A stretch of DNA of 64,000 nucleotides from JAKZVK01 sp965237575 (GCA_965237575.1 CBDEGI010000002.1:806001-870000); one strand, 5' to 3'. Shown: positions 35,269-44,472, numbered from the stretch's first letter. The notes: generated by a model not told the origin, from the letters alone. Translations and numbers: made by a program.

Positions 35269-36633
35269 ATGGAAGATCTACCGATCACCCTTCGGATGGT
35301 GGTCCTGGCCCTGTTGCTTGGGATCAACGCCTTCTTTTCGGCAGCCGAGGTAGCGCTGGTTTCGGTACGCGAGACGCGTATCCGCGAGCTGGCTGACGGC
35401 GGCAGCCGCGCCGCGAAGATGGTCTTGGCGCTGTTGGCGACGCCGGACCGCATGCTCTCGGCGACGCAACTCGGCGTGACGCTGGCAAGCCTGGGTCTCG
35501 GGTGGGCCGGGGAGAGTACCGTCTTCCGGGTACTGGAACCGTTGACCGGCTCGCTGCTGGTTGGCCAAGAGGAACTCGCGCACGTGATCTCCTTCGGCGT
35601 CGGGTTCACGTTGATCACCTTCCTGCATATGGTCGTGGGCGAGGTCGTGCCGAAGAACCTGGCACTCGAGCGGGCCGATCGGCTGGCGTTGGCGGTTGCG
35701 CCGCCACTGCAATTGTTCCTGCGCACAACAAGCTTCTTCGTCTCATTGGTGGAGCGCACCGCGCGGCTGCTCTCGCGGCTATTAGGGCTCAAGATGACTC
35801 TGTCGCAGAGCGCTCACACGGCCGAGGAGTTGAAGCTGATCGTCACCCTCAGCCAGCGCCAGGGCAAACTCGCCGAGCTGCAGGAAGAGATGCTCCACCG
35901 CTCGATCGACTTCTACGACCTCACCGTGCGCGAGGTCATGGTGCCCCGGCAGGAGATGATTGCGCTGCCGATCGACTCCTCGCTCGACCAGGTTATCGAT
36001 TGCGTGGTCCGTTCGCACCACTCGCGCATCCCGGTGTATGAGGGATCCCCTGAGCACGTGGTCGGCGTGGTCTACGCCAAGGAGATTTGGTCGTTTATGC
36101 AGCAGACGCGCCGCTGGCAGATGCTCGACCGTCCGCCGCCGCCGTTCCTGTTGCGCGCCTTCACCCATAACGTCTCGTTTGTGCCCGAGACGAAGTTCCT
36201 CTACGAGCTGCTCGAGGAGTTTCAACGCAGGCGGTTCCATATAGCGATGGTGGTGGACGAGTTTGGAACGCTGTCGGGCCTAGTAACAGTGGAGGACGCG
36301 CTGGAGCAGATCGTGGGCGAGATTCGCGACGAGCACGAACGGGTCAAGCCCGAGGAGTTGCAAATCGGCGCAAGCGTCGTCGAGATCGATGGCAATACCA
36401 ACATCCTCGACCTCGCCAACCAATACGACATCGAGCTTCCCTACGACGCCGGTTTTGAGACGCTGGCGGGATTCCTGTTGAGCAAGTTAGGCTATATCCC
36501 CAAGGGCGGCGAGTCGGTTGCGTACCTCGGGCGCGTATTTACCGTGCTTACCATGGAGCACAACCGGATTAGCAAGGTGCGGATCGAGCCATCGGCGGCT
36601 CCGGCACAGGTGGATGCGGAGCCGGTCAGCTAA
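35269..36633 (+). CDS. CNNM/CorC-type membrane protein (DUF21, CBS pair, CorC_HlyC)
   Basis: 454 residues. The DUF21 membrane domain (1-190) starts with VVLALLLGINAFFSAAEVAL and has the acidic/Ser motif and VVGEVVPKNLALE. Two CBS domains span about 215-340 (VMVPRQEMIALPIDSSLDQV and MVVDEFGTLSGLVTVEDAL), then a CorC_HlyC domain to the end. The family exports Mg or other divalent cations, or supports envelope integrity; older names call it hemolysin. Confidence 0.92.
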   Translation: MEDLPITLRMVVLALLLGINAFFSAAEVALVSVRETRIRELADGGSRAAKMVLALLATPDRMLSATQLGVTLASLGLGWAGESTVFRVLEPLTGSLLVGQEELAHVISFGVGFTLITFLHMVVGEVVPKNLALERADRLALAVAPPLQLFLRTTSFFVSLVERTARLLSRLLGLKMTLSQSAHTAEELKLIVTLSQRQGKLAELQEEMLHRSIDFYDLTVREVMVPRQEMIALPIDSSLDQVIDCVVRSHHSRIPVYEGSPEHVVGVVYAKEIWSFMQQTRRWQMLDRPPPPFLLRAFTHNVSFVPETKFLYELLEEFQRRRFHIAMVVDEFGTLSGLVTVEDALEQIVGEIRDEHERVKPEELQIGASVVEIDGNTNILDLANQYDIELPYDAGFETLAGFLLSKLGYIPKGGESVAYLGRVFTVLTMEHNRISKVRIEPSAAPAQVDAEPVS

Positions 36634-36703
36634 GTAGTGTATTTCGCAGATACGGTCACGGCCCTAAGGAGCCGGCAAATAGCGAACGGAATAGGGTGAA
36701 CTC

Positions 36704-38047
36704 GTGGATTTATTGAAAGACCTGCACAGCCAACTCAACAGCCTCGTCTGGGGCCCCCCGATGATGATTCTCCTAATCGGCGCGGGCCTCGTTCTTACAT
36801 GGGTCACGCGCGGGGTTCAGTTTCGCAAGCTGGCCTTCTCGTTTCGCGAAGTGCTCGGCAAGCTGTTCCACGCCGCCGAGGGGGAAGGCACCGTCACACC
36901 GTTCCAGGCGCTTTCGACCGCCTTGGCTTCTACCGTCGGAGTGGGCAATATCGCGGGCGTCTCGACGGCCATCTTCCTGGGTGGGCCGGGCTCGCTGGTT
37001 TGGCTATTAGTGTCCGGGGTGGTCGGCATGGCCACCAAGTACTCCGAGATCGCGGTCGCTCTCAACTACCGCGAGCGTGACGACCAGGGCATCGTCCGCG
37101 GCGGCGCGATGTATGTGCTCTCGAAAGGGCTCAACATGCGCTGGCTGGGCGTGGTGTTCGCCGCGTTCACCGCAACGGCCGCTTTCGGGATCGGCAACAT
37201 GGTGCAGGCCAACTCGGTGGCCGATGCCGCGCAGACGAGCTTCGGCGTGCCTCCCTGGATCAGCGGACTGGCCCTGTGCGGCCTGACGGCGCTGGTCGTG
37301 ATCGGCGGGATCCGCCGCATCGCCGAGGTGACCCAGTTCCTGGTGCCGTTCATGTGCGCCATCTACTTGCTGGGCTGCGTAATCATCGTGGTGAAGTATT
37401 TCGGCGAGATTCCGGCCGTAATTGAGCTGGTCTTGTCGTCGGCGTTTCAAGGCCAGGCGGCGGCCGGGGGGTTCGCCGGCGCAACGGTCGCGGCGGCAGT
37501 CCGTTACGGCATCGCCCGCGGGATGTTCTCCAACGAGGCGGGCCTCGGCAGCGCGCCCATCGTGCATGCCTCGGCGGTGACCGATCACCCTGCGCGACAG
37601 GCGACGTACGGCATCTTCGAGGTCTTCGTCGACACGATCGTCGTTTGCCTGCTGACCGGGTTCGTCGTGCTGGCCACCGGCGCCTGGCAGAGCGGCGAGA
37701 CCGGCGCTCCGCTCGCCGCCAAGGCCTTTGAGATCGGCCTGCCGGGCGGTTGGGGCGGCTTGATCGTGAGCGTCGGACTCATTCTGTTCGCCTTCTCGAG
37801 CGTAATTGGCTGGGCCTACTACGGCGAGACCGGCGCCACCTACCTGTTTGGAACCGGGGCGCAGGTCCCCTATCGGCTGCTGTGGATCGTGTTCGTGTAC
37901 TTGGGAGCGACCGGCAGCCTGCGCCTGATCTGGGACCTCGCCGACACGCTCAACGGTCTGATGGCGATCCCCAACCTGATCGGCGTGCTGGGTTCGCTGG
38001 CGCTGGTCGGCAAGCTGACGCGCGAGTTCTTCGGCCGCCGTGCTTGA
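36704..38047 (+). CDS. Sodium:alanine/glycine symporter (AGCS family)
   Basis: 447 residues from GTG at 36704. The AGCS signatures are present: TPFQALSTALASTVGVGNIAGVSTA, GGPGSLVWLLVSGVVGMATKYSE and GIARGMFSNEAGLGSAPIVHA. About ten membrane helices are visible. It imports alanine or glycine with Na+. A likely monocistronic gene. Confidence 0.93.
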   Translation: MDLLKDLHSQLNSLVWGPPMMILLIGAGLVLTWVTRGVQFRKLAFSFREVLGKLFHAAEGEGTVTPFQALSTALASTVGVGNIAGVSTAIFLGGPGSLVWLLVSGVVGMATKYSEIAVALNYRERDDQGIVRGGAMYVLSKGLNMRWLGVVFAAFTATAAFGIGNMVQANSVADAAQTSFGVPPWISGLALCGLTALVVIGGIRRIAEVTQFLVPFMCAIYLLGCVIIVVKYFGEIPAVIELVLSSAFQGQAAAGGFAGATVAAAVRYGIARGMFSNEAGLGSAPIVHASAVTDHPARQATYGIFEVFVDTIVVCLLTGFVVLATGAWQSGETGAPLAAKAFEIGLPGGWGGLIVSVGLILFAFSSVIGWAYYGETGATYLFGTGAQVPYRLLWIVFVYLGATGSLRLIWDLADTLNGLMAIPNLIGVLGSLALVGKLTREFFGRRA

Positions 38048-38155
38048 CGCCGCCGTCGCCCGGACGCATTTCATTGGTACTGGCCAAGGGTGAAACCCCG
38101 GGATAGCACGCTGCCGAACCGTCCGAAAGTATAACGCCGCATGGAGATGGCGACC

Positions 38156-38578
38156 ATGAAGATCTCACTGTTGCTGCTCGCGTTCCCGCTACTGTTCCCG
38201 CTACTGTGGGTCGGGATTTCGGTGCTGACGGGCCGGCTGAGTGGGTGGGCGTGCCTTGCCGAGTTCTACCGCTACTCAGGTGTCTTCACAGGACATCAAT
38301 GGAAACGCCGGACCGCCTTTCTTCGTTGGGGCATGGGGATCAAGGGCGGGCTCCATCTCGGCGTCAGCCACGAAGGGCTCCATTTGGCCGTGATGGCCCT
38401 GTTTCGAATCGGCCACCCGCCCCTGCTCGTCCCGTGGCACGACATCTCGACATCCACGAAGACCCAACTCGGCGTCCGCTACACGGAGCTACGATTTCAG
38501 AGATGCCCCACTATCCCTTTCAGCATCAGGACGTCACTCGCGGAGGAGATCATGAGATCGCAGAGCGACCTCCGCTAG
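38156..38578 (+). CDS. Hypothetical protein with one N-terminal membrane helix
   Basis: 140 residues from ATG at 38156, chosen because GGAG lies nine bases upstream (ATGs at 38141 and 38147 are possible). The helix is ISLLLLAFPLLFPLLWVGISVL; the rest looks like a compact domain with LRWGMGIKGGLHLGVSHEGL and LVPWHDISTSTKTQL, which resembles PH-like or GRAM-like beta folds of small membrane-bound proteins. No function assigned. Confidence 0.65.
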   Translation: MKISLLLLAFPLLFPLLWVGISVLTGRLSGWACLAEFYRYSGVFTGHQWKRRTAFLRWGMGIKGGLHLGVSHEGLHLAVMALFRIGHPPLLVPWHDISTSTKTQLGVRYTELRFQRCPTIPFSIRTSLAEEIMRSQSDLR

Positions 38579-38780
38579 CGATGCGATCCCCCCAGTTTCC
38601 CAACTTGGCGGGGCGACGTTGGGCGCTGCTACAGCCACGTGGGTGACCCGGGCCGGCTGGCCGGCCTTTTGGCACGGTTTGGCAAGGTTTTCGCCAAAGT
38701 TTTCATCCGTGTGTTGTCACGTTCCCTCTCTCCCCCCTCTCCGGTCTCAGGGTAGCGCACCGGTCTGTGGTAATCGGCCG

Positions 38781-39106
38781 TTTTCGCCGTAAGTGATTGA
38801 TTTTGTGGGATGAAGATTCTGTGACTGGGTTTCCGGCGCTGGACGATGTTGCCCAGCAGAATCGTTGGGTAACGCGGGTCCCGCTGAGCGGCGCCGCGAG
38901 GTCGCCTTGCCAATCCGGGTTCGAACGGTCTCGACGGACTGCCCAGAGGTGTTTGTCGGTTGAACGATCTTGCACTCTCCCGAGCACGACTTGGCTTCTC
39001 CCATCCTCCGATTCCAGGGTAACAAGAGGGTGGCAGCGGCTTGACCCCTGAGGAGCGATAAGTGATTGGAAAGAAGGGGAATAAAGTTCCCAAAGATCTG
39101 TGATCG
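38781..39106 (-). repeat. Dispersed repeat, copy F
   Basis: Related to copies D and E through GATTCCAGGGTAACAAGAGG and GCGATAAGTGATTGGAAAG, and, on the minus strand, through the leader-like start GATCACAGATC, TTTATTCCCC, CTTTCCAATCACTT. Its other half carries GGTTTCCGGCGCTGGACGAT and GTTGGGTAACGCGGG, a module also found at 20887-20925 and 61697-61745, and GGTCGCCTTGCCAATCCGGG, matched at about 61660-61690. It fills most of the gene-free interval 38579-39132. Confidence 0.65.
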
Positions 39107-39132
39107 GAATGTGGTCTGCGGGCTGAATTTGT

Positions 39133-40044
39133 TCACACCTTCCGGTCCTCGAACTGCCGTCCCATCCCCCTGCGGTGTCTTCGCAGGGGCTTTCTTGCGT
39201 TTGCCCCGGCACTCCTCCTGCTCGGTCCGACGGCCTCTTTCAGTAAACTGCTTTTTGCGCCGGAAAGTAGCGTAGAAGCGACTGGCGAAAATGGATGCTT
39301 GAGAATCAGAAAGGCGTAGGTGAGGCGCGCACTGCGCTCGGACAGGCGCCAGACCCAGGGAGAGACGAAGTGTAGGTCGCGAATGCGAGTGCGAAGGCTA
39401 GGCTCCCGGCGGAGCATGGCCGCGATCGCATGAGGATTCAGTCCAGTGAAAAAGTTGCGCTCGGTGATCGCCTGGTGCAGAGCGGCTCCCGCTTTCTGTG
39501 GCGGTAGAGAGAGCAGTTCCGGCAGGGTTTCCGAGGACACGCAGTCGGAGACAAAAATGGCCGTTCCGGCTTCGGGGACAGAGTGCAGGAGCAACTCGAA
39601 GTGGCGCCGCCGGAGATCGAGCACACGATCGTTGAGTGCCGCGGCGGGTAGGCCGTCGTTCGCCGCGGCGTCGACGATCTGTGAGAACACGCAGCAGGAG
39701 ACGACGACGTCAACAGGGGGATCAAGCGTGAACTCAGGGTCCGTGATGTCGGCCGGGGCGTGACAATGGAGGCGGGTGTCGCCGGTGGTGGCTTGGGAGC
39801 GCAGGCCGTGGGAAAGAGCCTCGCGGTCCAGGTCGATCAGATGGACGGCGCGGAAGTTGTCAGCCAGGCTGGCGAGGTCCAGATCGTTGCAGTTGCCGGC
39901 GCCGAGAATGGCGATGGTGGAGTTGCCATCCCGGCGGAGCCGCTCGATGAGTGCCATGACGATGGCACGGTGTGACGCGTAGGTATCCCGGCAATCCCGC
40001 GTCGTCTGGTTGTTGGAAACCTGAGCGGCGATGAAGCGCTGCAA
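39133..40044 (-). CDS. SAM-methyltransferase-like protein
   Basis: 303 residues. A Rossmann-like motif I is seen at about 43-57 (STIAILGAGNCNDLDLASLA), followed by AVHLIDLDREALSHGL (acidic motif II) and PVDVVVSCCVFSQI (motif IV-like). The pattern suggests a class I methyltransferase acting on an unknown substrate. The final about 40 residues are basic and may be an extension into unrelated sequence. It lies 13 bp after the 337-aa gene and probably belongs to the same operon. Confidence 0.7.
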   Translation of the reverse strand: MQRFIAAQVSNNQTTRDCRDTYASHRAIVMALIERLRRDGNSTIAILGAGNCNDLDLASLADNFRAVHLIDLDREALSHGLRSQATTGDTRLHCHAPADITDPEFTLDPPVDVVVSCCVFSQIVDAAANDGLPAAALNDRVLDLRRRHFELLLHSVPEAGTAIFVSDCVSSETLPELLSLPPQKAGAALHQAITERNFFTGLNPHAIAAMLRREPSLRTRIRDLHFVSPWVWRLSERSARLTYAFLILKHPFSPVASTLLSGAKSSLLKEAVGPSRRSAGANARKPLRRHRRGMGRQFEDRKV

Positions 40045-40057
40045 CGCTCAGCCCCGT

Positions 40058-41071
40058 TCAGGCAGCCTCGCGCGGAGTGGCCGCTGGGCTCGCCTTGGCG
40101 GCGACCGTGACACCGGACAGCGATCGGGAAAGCGTAAGCGCGCGCGTGACCGTGTTGTATCGCCCTTCGACGTCCACCGGAGCGGCGTAGCGGGATTCCA
40201 CCGATTTGAGGGTGAATGAAAACGCGTTGCCGGCGGCCTGCACCGACCCGACGTAGGTGAGAGCGCCTCCTGGCCGGGTCCCCAATAGCACGATTCCTCC
40301 GCGCCGCCCGGAAGGCTGGGTGAAGATGTACTGGGACAGCGAGTAGCGCTCCAGGGAGAGACCTTTCTTGAGCAGCACCATCGGCAGCGCGCTTTTGCTG
40401 CGGAGGGTTCCGAGTGCACCGGCCGATTGGAACTCCTCGGTGAAGAGCAAAAGGAATTCATCGGACCGGCAGACCAACCTGCTGGCGCCTTCCGCGATGA
40501 GCCTGACGGCGGGCAGGTCGCGGCCGATTTCGCCGAGAGCTTCCTGGACCGTTTCCGGCTTGGCCCGCCCTGCTCTGAAAGTGATCGGATCGGCAACTTG
40601 CAAGAGCTTCGATTCCGGTGGCGGATCAATCATGTGCTTGTCGAGGCGGTGGCGATAGCCGATCAGCGTTTTGGCGAAGCCAACGGCGGCGGCGGCGGCG
40701 CTCCGCCCTGCGAGGTCGACTTTCTCGAGTTGATCCAGCGCCTTCTCGTCTCCGATTCGGCCGAGGGATTGCGCCACGCTCGCCAGAACCAAGTCCTGCT
40801 TCACCCTTAGACTGCGCAACAGGATGGCCTGATTCTCCGGCTGGAGTTCCGTACCTAGCTCGCGGGCGACGGTTCGCCTGGCGCTGGGATGGTGTTTCGT
40901 ATCTTTCAGGACCGATTGGAAAACCTCACGCCGGCGGGCGATTGGGACCCGGCGAAACTGCTTGAGGGCACCGACCACGGAACCGCGGTCTCGTCTCGCC
41001 CGCACCACCTCGACGAGATCGTTCGGACCCAAGGTTTCGTCGAGCTTTTCAATATCCGCAGTCGCAATCAT
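40058..41071 (-). CDS. HEAT-like repeat protein, unknown function
   Basis: 337 residues. Residues about 45-130 show alpha-helical repeats (SARRTVARELGTELQPENQA, RVKQDLVLASVAQSLGRIGDEKALDQLEKV) like HEAT or PBS-lyase units. The C-terminal half is beta-rich (GGIVLLGTRPGGALTYVGSV). No catalytic motif. It starts 20 bp after the metzincin gene and is probably co-transcribed with it. Confidence 0.65.
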   Translation of the reverse strand: MIATADIEKLDETLGPNDLVEVVRARRDRGSVVGALKQFRRVPIARRREVFQSVLKDTKHHPSARRTVARELGTELQPENQAILLRSLRVKQDLVLASVAQSLGRIGDEKALDQLEKVDLAGRSAAAAAVGFAKTLIGYRHRLDKHMIDPPPESKLLQVADPITFRAGRAKPETVQEALGEIGRDLPAVRLIAEGASRLVCRSDEFLLLFTEEFQSAGALGTLRSKSALPMVLLKKGLSLERYSLSQYIFTQPSGRRGGIVLLGTRPGGALTYVGSVQAAGNAFSFTLKSVESRYAAPVDVEGRYNTVTRALTLSRSLSGVTVAAKASPAATPREAA

Positions 41072-41091
41072 GCCAGCTCCTTCCTTTGCTC

Positions 41092-41808
41092 CTAGCAGCC
41101 ATTCTGCACGGAGCAGTGGCCACGAATGGTGTTGCCTTGCCCGCTCGACAGCTCGACCGAGTTGCGAACGCTGTTGGCCACACTGGTTTGGGCCATCAGG
41201 TTGTCGGGGTCGTTGTTGCGATGGGGGAGGCCGAGGTAGTGACCGATCTCGTGGGCGAAGGTTCGAGCGACCCTCTCCGAGCCGCGATTCACCTCGCCAC
41301 CCAGCACGCCGTTCATGCCCTTGGCGTCCTTATCGCACGGACCTGGAACGGGCGACAGGCCTACGAAACCTGCACTGATGTTGTCCACCATGAAAACATC
41401 GAGCCCGTTGTTGGACACCGTCCACTCCTGGGTGAGGTCCTCGGCTTCGTCGTCGCTGCCGATGTCGTCGCGTCCATTGGCCTGGCCCGAGGTGACGTTG
41501 TAGTGGTTGACGCGACCGATGCCGAGACTGCGGGTGTTCAATATGTTCCGCGCCTTGTAAATCGAGTATTCGATCTTGTCGACCTCGGCGGAGGTGAAGT
41601 TGTCGATGCCCACGCGGATGATGTTCAGGTGAATGTGCCTGCCCTGCAGCGAGTTGAGCTGTTTCAGAACTGAAACCTGGGCCGTGACCGACGATACCGG
41701 GTCCGTAGGCACTCGCTGCCGGATGAAGCCGAACAGGCGCCGGAGGACAGAGACATTTCCGCTGGTGTTGACACCGATGCAGTTCAGAATGGACCTGACT
41801 GACGCCAT
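41092..41808 (-). CDS. Metzincin-type zinc metalloprotease
   Basis: 238 residues. Zinc site HEIGHYLGLPH at 186-196 (HExxHxxGxxH) and a Met-turn candidate NLMAQ at about 203-207 place it among the metzincins, resembling pappalysin-like or reprolysin-like secreted bacterial proteases. No signal peptide is seen at the chosen start (MASVRSILNC). The N-terminal 70 residues (GRHIHLNIIRVGID) are conserved in a broken paralogue at 42040-43207. GGAGCTG lies upstream. Confidence 0.85.
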   Translation of the reverse strand: MASVRSILNCIGVNTSGNVSVLRRLFGFIRQRVPTDPVSSVTAQVSVLKQLNSLQGRHIHLNIIRVGIDNFTSAEVDKIEYSIYKARNILNTRSLGIGRVNHYNVTSGQANGRDDIGSDDEAEDLTQEWTVSNNGLDVFMVDNISAGFVGLSPVPGPCDKDAKGMNGVLGGEVNRGSERVARTFAHEIGHYLGLPHRNNDPDNLMAQTSVANSVRNSVELSSGQGNTIRGHCSVQNGC

Positions 41809-41822
41809 TTCCCCAGCTCCTT

Positions 41823-42039
41823 CTATCGTAACGTGATCAGCAAATCGACCATGCTCATGCCTTCATCGAGCAGGCGCAAGGACTTGCCGATGATCGAGCA
41901 CGATGCCGGGGCGATCACTGCCGGCCCCCCGGCGGCGTCCGCGTTGCTCAAGCGGGCCGAGCGTACCGCGCGTTCCCAATGCACCTTGTTGTTTATAACG
42001 GAAAATACTCAGATAGTCAACGAAAAAATCAGTGACAGG
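41823..42039 (-). pseudogene. C-terminal remnant of a paralogue of the 345-aa repeat protein
   Basis: Minus-strand frame ending TAG at 41823: NADAAGGPAVIAPASCSIIG, then KSLRLLDEGMSMVDLLITLR. This parallels the end of the 345-aa protein (KAFGAVIGKALGTLPTGQGLLPILVALQ). It ends 14 bp before the intact protease gene, as the 345-aa gene ends 16 bp before the broken one. So the pair [repeat protein, protease] was duplicated, and one deletion near 42040 fused the two copies. Confidence 0.6.
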
Positions 42040-42230
42040 TCAATTTGGCGCAAGCGCGGAGGGGTCGGGTTTGTGGGCCACTGTGCGGGAGAATGATCCG
42101 AATCCTAGGTTGATCTCCCCGCCTATCAATCCGTCGTCCTTGTCACCTTTGTCGCAGTCGCCCGGACGGGGAGAAATGCCGATGAAAGTGTCGCTGATGT
42201 TGCGGACCAGAAAAACGTCAATTCCGTTAA

Positions 42231-42504
42231 ATGGGGTATCCACTTGACTCAGGTAGCCCCTAGGCGTTGTGGTTTGGTCGATCCATGGACGCCAGCACAC
42301 TGCACCCAGAATGCACCCTGGGGCGCCAGACGCCGGTCTGCAGGCAATTGGGCCACGAGGCTGCGTTTCGGGCCGATCAAGGATTACGCACGCGCCATGG
42401 CCATCGCAGGCTTGGAAACGTGGTGCTATCGGCAAGCCTTTCCGGGGGCCGCCAATGGCCAACCACAGTATGTTGTGGTCACCTGAGTCAAATGGATACC
42501 CCAC
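42231..42504 (+). mobile_element. MITE-like element, copy 1
   Basis: 274 bp, no coding capacity. Ends ATGGGGTATCCACTTGACTC and, inverted, GTGGGGTATCCATTTGACTC; the terminal inverted repeats continue to CAGGT (about 24 bp, two mismatches). Direct repeat TTCCGTTA at 42222-42229 and 42506-42513. Sequence identical to copies 2 and 3. Removing it restores the paralogue-like reading VPNNGIDVF across the site. Confidence 0.9.
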
Positions 42505-42749
42505 TTTCCGTTATTCGGGACCGCCAACTCGTCGGACAGATCGTCCGCTTCGCCTTCGCTCCCAAGGTCGTCGCGGCCGTTGGAAGCGGCCGCGCTGATC
42601 GCAAAGTGTTCGACTCGGCCCACGCCAAGACCTACCGGCGCCATAATGTTGCGCGTACGACAAACAGCGTAGTCGACCTTGCTGTCTGCGGTCTGCTGAC
42701 CATTGGCTGACAGTGTGCCGAACCCCACCCGTGATCATATTTAGGTGAA

Positions 42750-43023
42750 ATGGGGTATCCACTTGACTCAGGTAGCCCCTAGGCGTTGTGGTTTGGTCGA
42801 TCCATGGACGCCAGCACACTGCACCCAGAATGCACCCTGGGGCGCCAGACGCCGGTCTGCAGGCAATTGGGCCACGAGGCTGCGTTTCGGGCCGATCAAG
42901 GATTACGCACGCGCCATGGCCATCGCAGGCTTGGAAACGTGGTGCTATCGGCAAGCCTTTCCGGGGGCCGCCAATGGCCAACCACAGTATGTTGTGGTCA
43001 CCTGAGTCAAATGGATACCCCAC
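42750..43023 (+). mobile_element. MITE-like element, copy 2
   Basis: 274 bp, identical and in the same orientation as copy 1, 245 bp away. A 9-bp direct repeat TTAGGTGAA flanks it (42741-42749 and 43024-43032). Removing it restores RHIHLNMI, matching RHIHLNII in the intact protease. Confidence 0.92.
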
Positions 43024-43223
43024 TTAGGTGAATGTGGCGGGCTGCGAGGCCCTGCAACTGAGCCCGGACCGACACTGACGCGGTGACGGCGGAGTTCGGG
43101 TCGGCTGGAACCCGCCGTCTAAAGAAGCCGAAAAGGTCCCCGAGAATAGAGACTTGGCGATTGGTGTTGACGCCGCTGCAGGACAGGGTGTCCTTGACGG
43201 ATTTCATCTCTAGCTGCTTTTAG

Positions 43224-44261
43224 TCACTGCAGGGCGACCAGAATGGGGAGCAGCCCTTGCCCCGTCGGAAGAGTCCCGAGCGCCTTGCCGATGACGGCGC
43301 CGAAAGCCTTCAGCGGATCGGAAGCGCGCATAGCATGACCCGCCGTGTCGGATGTGGTCAACAGGTCGCCGACATCGATCGGACCGTACCGGGCATCGAC
43401 GCAACATTGGACCTTGCCCACTAGAGCGACCGGCTTGCGATTGGGGCTTTCCGCGCGGCGGTCGAGTACAAGCCCGGGCTTGTAGGGTCCCGACCCCGAC
43501 ATCACGCCTGCCACGCAACGGTCGTAGGCCTTGAGGCTGGTTCGAACCTTCCCGTCCTTGTCAATCACGACGACCGTACCCGGCTGGAGCTCCTCGTCAT
43601 CGGCGAGGTCGAAGTCTTCGGCGCAGTCGGCGTTGCGAAGAATGATGTCACCGCTGTTGGCGTTGAGCTGGATCGTCGCCTGCCCGTTGCTAAAGATGTT
43701 GGTCGCGGAAGAGGGGTAGAGATACACGTCCCCGGCTTCGCCGTTCGTGCCGAGGCGCAGGTTCGCCGCGCCTCCAATCATCCCGATCCGCTGGCCCGAG
43801 GAGTTCCTGATCTCCATGCGCTGGTTTCCGGCGGAGAGATGCACCCGGTTCGTCCCGGAGCTGTCTTCGAGCACGACATCGCCGTTGACACCGTTTCTGC
43901 CGGCCCTGATGTCACCGTTGCTGGCAGAGAGCCGGATCGTCGACTGCCCGTTGGTGAAGATGTTCGTCGCGGAGGAGGGATAGAGATACACGTTCCCGGC
44001 TTGTCCGTTCGTTCCGAGGCGCATGTTCGCCGCGCCTCCGATCATCCCGATCCGCTGGCCCGAGGCGTTCCTGAGCTCCATGCGCTGCCCTCCGGCGTCG
44101 AGATGCACCCGCCGCGTCCCGGAGTTGTCTTGGAGCAGGATGTCGCCGTCAGTATTGTGGTCGCCAGCCGTTATGTTTCCGCTTTGCGCGTTCAGGGTAA
44201 TCGTTGTGTTCGAGGTTCCTGTGCGATTGATTCTGACTCTGGTCTGAAAGGTTTCCGCCAT
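43224..44261 (-). CDS. Beta-repeat protein with tail-fibre-like C-terminal domain
   Basis: 345 residues. Two tandem repeats of about 96 residues each contain DGDILLQDNSGTRRVHLDAG / GDVVLEDSSGTNRVHLSAG, then RMELRNASGQRIGMIGGAAN and LGTNGQAGNVYLYPSSATNIF. The C-terminal about 120 residues (ELQPGTVVVIDKDGKV, CVAGVMSGSGPYKPGL, DLLTTSDTAGHAM, AFGAVIGKALGTL) match the peptidase-G2-like autocleavage domain known at the ends of phage tail fibres and large surface proteins. Probably a trimeric beta-structured surface or secreted protein. It is first in a minus-strand cluster with protease, HEAT-like and methyltransferase-like genes. Confidence 0.75.
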   Translation of the reverse strand: MAETFQTRVRINRTGTSNTTITLNAQSGNITAGDHNTDGDILLQDNSGTRRVHLDAGGQRMELRNASGQRIGMIGGAANMRLGTNGQAGNVYLYPSSATNIFTNGQSTIRLSASNGDIRAGRNGVNGDVVLEDSSGTNRVHLSAGNQRMEIRNSSGQRIGMIGGAANLRLGTNGEAGDVYLYPSSATNIFSNGQATIQLNANSGDIILRNADCAEDFDLADDEELQPGTVVVIDKDGKVRTSLKAYDRCVAGVMSGSGPYKPGLVLDRRAESPNRKPVALVGKVQCCVDARYGPIDVGDLLTTSDTAGHAMRASDPLKAFGAVIGKALGTLPTGQGLLPILVALQ

Positions 44262-44472
44262 ATCCGCGTCTCCAAGATTGAAAGTCGTGGCCGCTCAGCA
44301 TCGCGTGCATGTACCAACGACGACACTCATTATGCACTGCGGGGTGCACCGGGGTGCACCTGAGGAGGCCTGTGCCGCAAGGGACCATTGGGGGACCCCC
44401 GAAAACATGGGGTAAAAAGGTAGGCTGGCGAAGATTCCCGCTTCGCCAACCGACCCCAAGGAGGTCACCCAA

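Larger units (their letters stand above)
42040..43207 (-). pseudogene. Metzincin paralogue broken by two MITEs and a deletion
   Basis: Reading leftward: MKSVKDTLSCSGVNTNRQVS to RHIHL, MITE 2, then NMITGGV and ADSKVDYAVCRTRNIMA to AVPNNGK, MITE 1, then GIDVFLVRNISDTFIGISP to SFSRTVAH. The sequence departs from the paralogue right at the first His of the zinc motif, so the active site is lost. Outside the MITEs at least one frame difference also occurs after 42728. Clearly dead. Confidence 0.88.

Noticed and set aside
37007..38074. 355-codon minus-strand frame opposite the AGCS symporter
   Set aside because: Shadow of a conserved transporter; composition is charged low-complexity.
42244..42486. 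ORFs of 80-109 codons within the MITEs, repeated at 42745 and 46617
   Set aside because: They differ only by insertion copies, span the element strands without family features, and have no ribosome sites.
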